Assembly (NCBI GenBank): GCA_964461715.1
Contig: CAYWVR010000009.1
Span: 52,567-116,566, forward strand
DNA length: 64,000 nucleotides
Direction of reading: 5' to 3'
Source of the DNA: CAYWVR01 sp964461715
Lineage (GTDB): Bacteria > Planctomycetota > Phycisphaerae > FEN-1346
Of the stretch, positions 51,962 to 58,570 are shown piece by piece; the stretch's first letter is position 1; each line of letters opens with the position of its first letter. The notes below the pieces were generated by a model. That model was not told the DNA's origin and made no database searches. It saw only the letters and a list, made by a program, of their open reading frames with translations. A program made the position numbers and the translations under genes.

Positions 51962-52150
51962 TCACGATGCTATACGAACGAGGGGGCGTGTGGCGCAGGT
52001 TGCGCGCCGGCGGCGGCGCAGGAGGCCGGCGAGCCCGACCCCCACGAACGCCAACGTGGCGGGCTCGGGCATCAGCCGGAGCTCCGTGCCGTGGAGCTCG
52101 AGGAAGTGGTCGCGCTTGTTCGTGTCCGTCTGGGCATGGACCTTAGATCG
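51962..52150 (-). pseudogene. Orphan PEP-CTERM sorting tail (gene remnant)
   Basis: An in-frame stretch encodes 'HGTELRLMPEPATLAFVGV' followed by 'GLAGLLRRRRR', a textbook PEP-CTERM anchor (PEP motif, hydrophobic helix, Arg cluster) recognised by exosortases. Only about 60 residues of sensible sequence precede and follow; no signal peptide or body domain remains. Likely a truncated or frameshifted surface-protein gene. Its presence implies an exosortase elsewhere in the genome. Confidence 0.6.
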
Positions 52151-52238
52151 GGCGAAAGTCAAAGGAGGGGATGAACTGAGGGGTTCACGGCCGCGGCGGG
52201 TCCGAGACCCGTCGCGCACAGGGCCTGCTCTGGACCGG

Positions 52239-53780
52239 TCAGTGCTCCGACGGTTCGCCGAGGATCGAGATCATCTCCTCGTACTTTTCGTCTCGAAGTT
52301 CGGGTGTCCTGGCCTCGAGACACAGGCGCAGCAGCGGCTCGGTGTTCGAGGGCCGCAGGTTGAACCACCAGTCGTCAAACTCGACCGTCACGCCGTCGAG
52401 GAAATCGACCTTTCCGTCTGCATGGCGGCGGGCCATGTCACGGATGGCGGCGTCTTTGTCCTCGACCTCGAAGTTGACCTCGCCGGTCTGGGCGTAGCGG
52501 GCGAGGGGGGCGATGCGCTGGGAGAGGGGCGTCTCCGGCTGCTCCGAGAGGGCCGTCAGCACCTTCATCAACGCGATGACCGCCGAGTCGCAGAAGAAGT
52601 TGTCGCGGAAGTAGGAGTGGCCCGACAGCTCGCCGCCGAACGGGGCGTTCGTCTCCCGAAGGGCCGCCTTCATGTGGCTGTGCCCGACGCGCTCACGGCG
52701 CGGCACGCCGCCATGCTTCTCGATCTCCTCTTTCAAGGCCCAGCTCGAGCGGAGGTCGTAGACGATGGTCGCGCCCGGCTCGGCCTCCAGGAACCCCGGC
52801 ACGAGCATCGCGGAGACGAGGTCATTCAGGACCGTCTGGCCTCGCTCGTCGACGATGCCCACGCGGTCGGCGTCGCCGTCGAAGCAGAGCCCCAGGGCCG
52901 CCCCGGAGGCCCGGACGCGTTCCTTCAGCTCCGCCAGGTTCTCCTCCTTCAGCGGGTTCGGTTCGTGCTTGAAGCGGCCGGCCCGTTCGAGGTTCAGGGA
53001 CTCCAGGCCCATGTTGAACTCGCGCAGGAGACTGGGCACCCACTTCGAGGCCATGCCGTTGGAGGCGTCCAGGACGACCTTCATCGGCTTGATGGCCCCG
53101 GCGAACGTTTTGACGTGCAGCAGATAGCCGCTGGAGATGTCGAGTTGGCGCAGGGGCCCCGCGGGGGCGAGGCTCGTGTCCTCGGTCGCCTCGAAGACCT
53201 CGCGGATCCGCTCCAGGCCCGAGCCCATGCCGACGGGTACGCACCCGGGGCCCGTGATCTTGAACCCGTTGTAGGAGATGGGATTGTGGCTGGCGGTGAC
53301 CTGGATGCCGCCCAGGGCCCCCCGGGACCCGACGGCGTAGTAGACGGCGGGGGTCTCGACCTCGCCGATGGCCAGGGCCCCGGGGCCGGCGGCCCGAATC
53401 CCCTCGCAGGCGGCCTTGGCGAAGCCCTCGCTGGTGGGCCGCATGTCGTGGCCCACGACGACCCAGTGCTCGTCGGCCCGGGCCCGGGCCTCCGGCGGCA
53501 GCGTCTCGAGCAGGTACGTGGCCGTGGCGTACCCCACCTTCCACGCGAAGGTCTTCGTGATGGGGTCGTCGACGAGGCCGCGGATATCGTAGCTCTTGAA
53601 GACGGTGTCGAGATCGACGGTCACGGCATCCTCCTGTCGCTGGCCGGCTGCGGGAGCGTCGGCCCACTTGCATTCGCGGCACTTGGGGTAATGGCGGTCG
53701 CGCCGGGCGCGGCAGACGGCCTCGCTGATCGCGTACCTCTCATCGGGGCACCGGCGTTCTTCGGACGGGGCAGGGGCCAC
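52239..53780 (-). CDS. Phosphoglucomutase/phosphomannomutase
   Basis: Alpha-D-phosphohexomutase with 'VTASHNP' (phosphoserine loop), 'FDGDADR' (Mg site), 'GGELSGHSYF' (sugar specificity) and 'RPSNTEP' (phosphate site), all intact. It interconverts hexose-1- and -6-phosphates for glycan precursors. 513 residues if started at 53780: the first 50 hold a Cys cluster (Cys11, Cys23, Cys34, Cys37, ending 'KCRECKW') not part of the enzyme. A GTG at 53624 has AGGAGG five bases upstream and would give the bare 461-residue enzyme; both products may be made. Confidence 0.9.
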   Translation of the reverse strand: MAPAPSEERRCPDERYAISEAVCRARRDRHYPKCRECKWADAPAAGQRQEDAVTVDLDTVFKSYDIRGLVDDPITKTFAWKVGYATATYLLETLPPEARARADEHWVVVGHDMRPTSEGFAKAACEGIRAAGPGALAIGEVETPAVYYAVGSRGALGGIQVTASHNPISYNGFKITGPGCVPVGMGSGLERIREVFEATEDTSLAPAGPLRQLDISSGYLLHVKTFAGAIKPMKVVLDASNGMASKWVPSLLREFNMGLESLNLERAGRFKHEPNPLKEENLAELKERVRASGAALGLCFDGDADRVGIVDERGQTVLNDLVSAMLVPGFLEAEPGATIVYDLRSSWALKEEIEKHGGVPRRERVGHSHMKAALRETNAPFGGELSGHSYFRDNFFCDSAVIALMKVLTALSEQPETPLSQRIAPLARYAQTGEVNFEVEDKDAAIRDMARRHADGKVDFLDGVTVEFDDWWFNLRPSNTEPLLRLCLEARTPELRDEKYEEMISILGEPSEH

Positions 53781-53814
53781 GGGGCGCCCTCCATCAAGGG
53801 ACCATCCTAGCGGG

Positions 53815-54609
53815 TTAGACCTGGAACTTGGGATTCTGGCCGAGAAACTTCCGCGGATTGTGCCACACGACCCGTTCGATCTCGCTGTCGGCCATGGCCA
53901 TCTCGCGCATGACGCCGACCGTCGTGACGACGCCCAACGGGTCGCTGTCCTCCCAGTCGGCCGAGCTGTTCAGGAGCATCCGCTCCGTGCCGTGGTCGCG
54001 GAGGATGACCGCCGCCTCCTCCGGCGAGAGCTTGCCGGGATAGACCGTCAGGCCCGTCCAGCACCCCGAGCTTCGGGCCAGCTCGATGGTTTCGGCGGTG
54101 CAGTGGTCCACGACGACGAGGTCGCGGGGCGGGTCCTCTTCGAGGATCACGTCGACGACGATCTCCGTGCCGCGCTTCTTCTGGGCCGCGTGCGGCGTGT
54201 GGACGACGCACAGGAGGTTCCGCTCGACGGCCATGCGGAGCTGGCGGCGGAACATGCGGATCTCGTTGTCGGTGTTGTTGTTGAGGCCGATCTCGCCGAT
54301 GCCGAGGACGGTGGGCCGGTCCAGGTAGGGGTCCATCTGCGCGAGGACCTTCTCCGTCAGCTCGACGTTCTCGCTCTCCTTCGGATTGACGGCCAGGAAC
54401 ACGTAATGCTTGATGCCGCGCTTGGCGGCCCGGGCGGGCTCGAAGGTGGTGAGCTGGTTGAAGTAGTCGAGGTGGGTTTCGGGGTACTGGCGATCGACGC
54501 CGGGCCAGAAGGCGGGCTCGCAGACGGCGACGATCCCCGCCTCGGCCATGAGGGCGTAGTCGTCGGTGGTGCGGCTCTGCATGTGGATGTGCGGGTCGAT
54601 GATCCGCAT
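53815..54609 (-). CDS. TatD-like metal-dependent hydrolase (amidohydrolase fold)
   Basis: 264 residues. 'IIDPHIHMQ' (His7, His9), 'GIGEIGLN' (Glu), 'VVHTPH' (His), 'VVDHC' (His) and 'NSSADW' (Asp) supply the metal ligands of a TatD-type TIM barrel. 'RVVWHNPRKFLG' at the end is a usual TatD tail pattern. Substrate unknown. The start at 54609 is chosen because the first metal-binding strand begins there; the longer ORF upstream has no family match. Confidence 0.87.
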   Translation of the reverse strand: MRIIDPHIHMQSRTTDDYALMAEAGIVAVCEPAFWPGVDRQYPETHLDYFNQLTTFEPARAAKRGIKHYVFLAVNPKESENVELTEKVLAQMDPYLDRPTVLGIGEIGLNNNTDNEIRMFRRQLRMAVERNLLCVVHTPHAAQKKRGTEIVVDVILEEDPPRDLVVVDHCTAETIELARSSGCWTGLTVYPGKLSPEEAAVILRDHGTERMLLNSSADWEDSDPLGVVTTVGVMREMAMADSEIERVVWHNPRKFLGQNPKFQV

Positions 54610-54712
54610 GATGGGCTCCCGTCGCCAGTCCCGGCCCGCCCGGCCGGGGCGCGTATGATACGGGAGAGGGGATGGGGAAATCAAGCGCAGGCACACCGCC
54701 GCTTGCGGCTTA

Positions 54713-54799
54713 GAGCCTATCCGGATAACCCTCTGGCTTCGGCCGGCTACGGCGTCCGCAGGCGGCGTCGGGCCGACGAGGGGTTATCCGGATAGGCTC
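54713..54799. mobile_element. 87-bp MITE with terminal inverted repeats and TTA target duplication
   Basis: Ends GAGCCTATCCGGATAACC (54713-54730) and GGTTATCCGGATAGGCTC (54782-54799) are perfect 18-bp inverted repeats. Direct repeats TTA flank it (54710-54712 and 54800-54802). The core carries no ORF and continues the palindrome imperfectly. Ends and 3-bp TTA duplication resemble IS5-family elements, so it is a non-autonomous derivative needing a transposase elsewhere. Confidence 0.85.
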
Positions 54800-55057
54800 T
54801 TAGCCATGCCCTAGGAAGGGCCAGGAAGTCGGGCGCCCGCCGGCGCTTCCGTACAACCGGGCCGGCGCTTGGCTGCCCAGGGCCGAGCCGAGCTTGTCGA
54901 TGATGTGGCGGAGGTGGGCGGCCCGTTCCTCGGCGTGGCGGCGGACCTTCGGGCTGCACTCGCGATCCGGGTCCGACCGGATGGCGGCCAGCTCACGCAG
55001 GACCAGGGCTTCGATCTCGACCATCTCGTCCTCCGTCAGGTTGATCTCGCGCTCCAT
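54800..55057 (-). CDS. Hypothetical 85-residue helical protein, 3' end at MITE
   Basis: Charged helical protein ('LTEDEMVEIEALVLRELAAI', 'RRHAEERAAHLRHIIDKLG'), with GGAAGG eight bases before the ATG. No family recognised. From about residue 63 ('SQAPARLYGSAGG') the sequence becomes less structured. Its TAA stop is exactly the target-site duplication of the adjacent MITE, so the insertion either landed in the original stop or truncated a longer protein. Confidence 0.65.
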   Translation of the reverse strand: MEREINLTEDEMVEIEALVLRELAAIRSDPDRECSPKVRRHAEERAAHLRHIIDKLGSALGSQAPARLYGSAGGRPTSWPFLGHG

Positions 55058-55194
55058 GGGGCGACCTTCCGGCTGTCGGCGTTTGCTCAGAGCAACGGCC
55101 TTCGCGAGGGGCGGGCTGTACTAAGTTATCTTTAAGAACGGCAAAAAAGCAGGCACGGGGCATGAGGCATCGGGCCTTGGGCAACAACGGTCCC

Positions 55195-55434
55195 GTCCTG
55201 AAATAGGGGATCACTCGGCGAGGGTGGAGCAAGCCCTTTTTCAGGAGTCAAGGGGTGCGAGACGCGAGGCGGGTGGTACGCTATATTCTGGCCTTCAAGC
55301 AGCAGGTGGTGGCGGACCTGGAGCGAGGCCGGTTTGGCTCGGTTCGGGAAGCGGGGCAACACTCGGGCATCGGCGGCGCGCACCCGATTGGCCACCGGCT
55401 GAGGCGGTACGGCGGCAACCCGGTCTTCGCCCGC
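55195..55434 (+). mobile_element. Decayed IS3-family end with orfA fragment
   Basis: TCCTGAAATAGGG (55196-55208), a phrase common at IS3-type ends, is followed by a near-perfect complement (55234-55245). From 55255 the frame encodes 'RYILAFKQQVVADLERGRFG' then 'SVREAGQHSGIGGAHPI', the N-terminal helix-turn-helix of an IS3-type OrfA, then decays. No OrfB or right end is seen, so it is a dead remnant. Confidence 0.55.
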
Positions 55435-55586
55435 CCCGGCGGCCGGGATTGGCGGCGGGGGAACGGGGGTCTTCTGCCTCCTCCGCCCCACGGCCCCGAC
55501 CCGCGGCCCCCAACGAGCCGCCAGAAAGGCTTGATGGCAAAGTCGCGATGCGACGATGCAACATCCGGGCCACCCGCGCGAGGCCG
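55435..55586. other. Spacer without recognised gene
   Basis: G/C-rich sequence between the transposase remnant and the promoter of the DUF502 gene; nothing recognised. Confidence 0.5.
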
Positions 55587-55615
55587 TTGCGGGACGGCGA
55601 ACCCTTTGATACACT
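55587..55615 (+). promoter_or_regulatory. Promoter of the DUF502 gene
   Basis: TTGCGG (55587-55592), 17-base spacer, extended -10 TGATACACT (-10 TACACT at 55610-55615). The gene starts 43 bases downstream. Confidence 0.5.
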
Positions 55616-55657
55616 GCGCGGTGTGTGGCATGAGGGGCCGCCCGCGAAAGAGGCGCG

Positions 55658-56440
55658 ATGGATATCCTCAAGAGCATCAAGCGGTCGTTCTGGCGGGGGC
55701 TGGCGGCCCTGCTGCCCAGCCTCCTGACGATCGTCGTCCTCGCCCTCGGCATCAACTTCATCTACCGGTACCTCGGCGGACCGCTGAACCGGGCCGTCAT
55801 ATACCTGGTGCACGTGGCCTTAGGCACGCCCCTGGGGACCTACGACGAGGCCGGCCGGCCCACCCCCGGGTCCGTCCTCGAATGGTACCACACGTACTGG
55901 CTCTGGTGGGTGGGGCTGGTCGTGGCGATCGTGGCGGTCTGCGTGGCCGCCTACTTCCTCGGGACGTTCCTCGGGAGCCGGCTCCTGCGGCTGGCCGAAG
56001 GGTGGCTCGTCAGGATGCCCATCCTCCGGCGCATCTACCCCGGCGCGAAACAGGTCACGGAGTTCTTCTTTGCCGAGAAGCAGGTCGAGTTCCGCCGCGT
56101 CGTGGCCATCGAGTACCCGCGGCGAGGGATGTGGGCCATCGGCTTCGTCACGGGCCGCAGCTTTCGGGCCCTCTCGCGCCACACGGAGCAGGAACTGCTG
56201 ACGATCTTCATCCCCTCCAGCCCCACGCCCATCACGGGGTACATCGTGGCCGTGCCCCGGCGCGAGGTCATCGACCTGCCCATCAGCGTCGACGAGGCGT
56301 TCCAGTACACGATCTCGGGCGGCGTGATCGTGCCGCCCGCCGAGCGCCTCGAATCGCTGGAGGTGGCCCTGCTGGTCGCGCGCGGCGAAGAGGGGCCGCC
56401 GGAATCCGGGCAGGAAGAGGATGAGGTCCCCAATCCGTAG
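55658..56440 (+). CDS. DUF502-family membrane protein
   Basis: 260 residues. Two hydrophobic helices: 'LAALLPSLLTIVVLALGINF' and 'WWVGLVVAIVAVCVAAYFLG'. 'MPILRRIYPGAKQVTEFFF' and 'TIFIPSSPTPITGYIVAVPR' are the DUF502 signature, ending in an acidic tail. Function unknown; conserved widely in bacteria and plants. The insert between the two helices (about 45-80) is longer than usual. Confidence 0.9.
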   Translation: MDILKSIKRSFWRGLAALLPSLLTIVVLALGINFIYRYLGGPLNRAVIYLVHVALGTPLGTYDEAGRPTPGSVLEWYHTYWLWWVGLVVAIVAVCVAAYFLGTFLGSRLLRLAEGWLVRMPILRRIYPGAKQVTEFFFAEKQVEFRRVVAIEYPRRGMWAIGFVTGRSFRALSRHTEQELLTIFIPSSPTPITGYIVAVPRREVIDLPISVDEAFQYTISGGVIVPPAERLESLEVALLVARGEEGPPESGQEEDEVPNP

Positions 56441-56452
56441 CCGCTTGCGGCT
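56439..56452. repeat. Perfect 14-bp palindrome AGCCGCTTGCGGCT
   Basis: Lies across the end of the DUF502 gene. Twelve bases of it (GCCGCTTGCGGC) recur at 54698-54709, next to the MITE. Confidence 0.5.
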
Positions 56453-56481
56453 CAGCCCTGAGTAAACACAGGAGTCCCACC

Positions 56482-57114
56482 ATGTACGTCGGCCGCATCG
56501 TCGCCGTGGGCCGCACCCCCGCCGGAGCGAACGCCGTCCTGTACCGCGTCTCGTCCCGCTCGTTCCCCAACCGCCGGACGGTCCGGACGGCCAAGGGCCT
56601 GGCCGTGGTGCCCCGCGAGGGCCACGAGGCCGACCTCGAGAAGAATCCCTACATCGCCTACAACTGCGTCCGCGTTGCCGGGGACGTGGCCGTGGCCACG
56701 AACGGCTCGCACACCGACCCGATCGCCGAAAAGATCGCGGACGGCATGCCCGTCCGCGACGCCCTCGTCATCTCGCTTCTGGCCCTCGACTTCGAGAAGG
56801 ACGACTACGACACACCGCGCATCGCCGTCGCCGTCCGCCGCGGGGCCGACGAGGGCTGGGGCGGGGTCGTCCGTCGCGACGGCCTGCACGTCCGAAGCTT
56901 CGCCCTGGAGGCCGGAAAGGCCTTCTACTTCGCCACCTATGAGGCGAACGACCCGCGGGAGGAGGTCTCGAGCGCCTTCGAGGCCGTGACGGCCGACGAG
57001 GCCGCCCGCTTCATCGTCTCGGGCGGCAGCTTCGCCGGCCTCGACAAACCCGTCTGCTCGGCCGCGGCGCTCGAGACCGACAGCGGCTTCGACCTGGGGA
57101 CGCACGCCGTTTAG
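56482..57114 (+). CDS. purO: IMP cyclohydrolase, PurO (archaeal) type
   Basis: 210 residues. 'MYVGRIVAVGRTPAGANAVLYRVSSRSFPNR' region, cited as residues 1-31, opens the PurO-like fold; 'YIAYNCVR', 'VATNGSHTDPIAEKI', 'DYDTPRIAVAV' and 'FYFATYEA' follow as in the IMP_cyclohyd family. It closes FAICAR to IMP, the last step of purine synthesis, and so complements the stand-alone AICAR transformylase at 34-35 kb. AGGAG lies upstream of the ATG. The homology is by motif memory; family-level call is good. Confidence 0.88.
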   Translation: MYVGRIVAVGRTPAGANAVLYRVSSRSFPNRRTVRTAKGLAVVPREGHEADLEKNPYIAYNCVRVAGDVAVATNGSHTDPIAEKIADGMPVRDALVISLLALDFEKDDYDTPRIAVAVRRGADEGWGGVVRRDGLHVRSFALEAGKAFYFATYEANDPREEVSSAFEAVTADEAARFIVSGGSFAGLDKPVCSAAALETDSGFDLGTHAV

Positions 57115-57154
57115 CCGCGACGCCGGCGGCGAGCGCTGGTTGGGAGGCCCGACC

Positions 57155-57278
57155 ATGATCCGCACGCCATGGGCCCTTTTTGGGCCTCGCCCTGCTCGAT
57201 GTGATTCCGCTCTTGATCCGCGAGGACGCTCTCCCCGAAGGAATCAGCAAGGAAATGCTGCTCGCCAACCCGCAATGA
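57155..57278 (+). pseudogene. Small ORF with one-base insertion in a T5 run
   Basis: Behind a GGGAGG, an ATG opens 'MIRTPWAL'; removing one T from the run at 57177-57181 would continue as 'LGLALLDVIPLLIREDALPE' and then 'GISKEMLLANPQ' to a stop, a 40-residue peptide with a hydrophobic middle. As written the frame breaks. Either a sequencing/assembly indel, a pseudogene or chance. Confidence 0.35.
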
Positions 57279-57311
57279 GCCGAAGTCGCACGAAACGAGG
57301 GTCCCCTGCCC

Positions 57312-58454
57312 ATGCCCCTCCGCATTGACACGACGATCCCCTTCGCGAATGCCTGCGGCCTGGAGCTTCTGGAGGACCGACCCGTCCCCGAGGTCCGCTT
57401 CGCCGCCGACCCGCACGGGGGCCCGGAGGCCCTCTGGTTCTGCCTCCGCGTCGTCCGCGACGCGAAGTCCGCCGCCCGGCAGATGAAGCTCGTCCTCAAG
57501 CACCCGGGCAATATGCTGGGCGTCGGGACCCTCGACCACCTGCGGCCGGTCGTCCGGACCGCCGAGACGGACTGGCAGCGGCTCGGGCTGCCCGAGGCCG
57601 AGACGCTCCCCGACGGGCGGCGCCTCGCGACGTGGACGGTCGACGTCCCCGCGGAATGGCTCGAGACGGCCTTCTGCTACCCCTACGGCCGGCCGAAACT
57701 CGAGCGGCTGGTGCAGGAATGCGACGGCCACTGGCGAGCCGACGCCATCGGTGCGAGCCAGGGCGGCCGGCCCATCGTCCGCCTCTCCAGCGGCCCCGGG
57801 GCGGAGGGCTCCGACCGGCCCGGCCTGTACCTGGTCGCCCGCCAGCACTCCGGCGAGACGCCCGGCTCCTGGGTCCTCGACGGGCTCCTCCGGCGCATGG
57901 CCGAGCAGCACCGCCGCACCCCCCTTGTCTGGGCCGTGCCCCTGGCGAACATCGACGGCGTCGAGAGTGGCGACTACGGCAAGGACCACTTCCCCTGGGA
58001 TTTGAACCGGGCCTGGGGCACGGGGCCCGCGGCGCAGCCGATGCGGCACGAGGTGCTCGTGATGCAGCGGGACGTGGCCCGGTGGCGGACCCGCTGCCGC
58101 CCCGTCCTGGCCCTCGACCTGCACGCCCCCGGGGGGTGCGAGGCGAGCGGGGCCTACTTCTTCGTGCCGGACCCCGAGACCGAGCCCGACGCCCACGCCG
58201 AGGCGGCCCGCTGGGCCGGGATTCTGGCCGAGGCCCTCGGTCGCCTGGCCGCCGCCGACCACGCCCGCGTCGCCCGGTACCCCTCCCGCTTCGATGGTCC
58301 GAGCTTCCGCCAGTTCTTCCGCGGGGTCGGTGTGCCGGGCCTCTGCATGGAGACGCCCTACGCCCTGGCGGGGGAAACGGTCCTCACGCGGAAGGTCTAC
58401 CGCGAGATCGGCGTCCGCCTGGCCGATCGTCTTGCCGACGCCGCGTCCCCCTGA
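57312..58454 (+). CDS. M14-family zinc carboxypeptidase, cytosolic type
   Basis: 380 residues, no signal peptide. An N-terminal beta domain of about 130 residues precedes the peptidase: zinc ligands in 'ARQHSGETPGSW' (HxxE) and 'ALDLHAPG' (His), 'DLNRAWG' (the DxNR arginine), and catalytic Glu in 'LCMETPYALAG'. This resembles cytosolic carboxypeptidases (M14D) that trim C-terminal glutamates or lysines in proteins. Substrate in bacteria unknown. Confidence 0.88.
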   Translation: MPLRIDTTIPFANACGLELLEDRPVPEVRFAADPHGGPEALWFCLRVVRDAKSAARQMKLVLKHPGNMLGVGTLDHLRPVVRTAETDWQRLGLPEAETLPDGRRLATWTVDVPAEWLETAFCYPYGRPKLERLVQECDGHWRADAIGASQGGRPIVRLSSGPGAEGSDRPGLYLVARQHSGETPGSWVLDGLLRRMAEQHRRTPLVWAVPLANIDGVESGDYGKDHFPWDLNRAWGTGPAAQPMRHEVLVMQRDVARWRTRCRPVLALDLHAPGGCEASGAYFFVPDPETEPDAHAEAARWAGILAEALGRLAAADHARVARYPSRFDGPSFRQFFRGVGVPGLCMETPYALAGETVLTRKVYREIGVRLADRLADAASP

Positions 58455-58570
58455 CCGCGAAAAACGGGCCACCCCCGGCGGCCCTCCGGGTTCAATCCCA
58501 CGTGGGGGTTCACAATGCCCGTCTCGATGGGCGCGCACGTCGGGCCGGAAGGCCGAGGGTCGGGGCCGGA

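Noticed and set aside
54713..54799. The MITE core as an ordinary transcription terminator
   Set aside because: Direct TTA duplications and exact 18-bp ends indicate transposition, and no T run follows.
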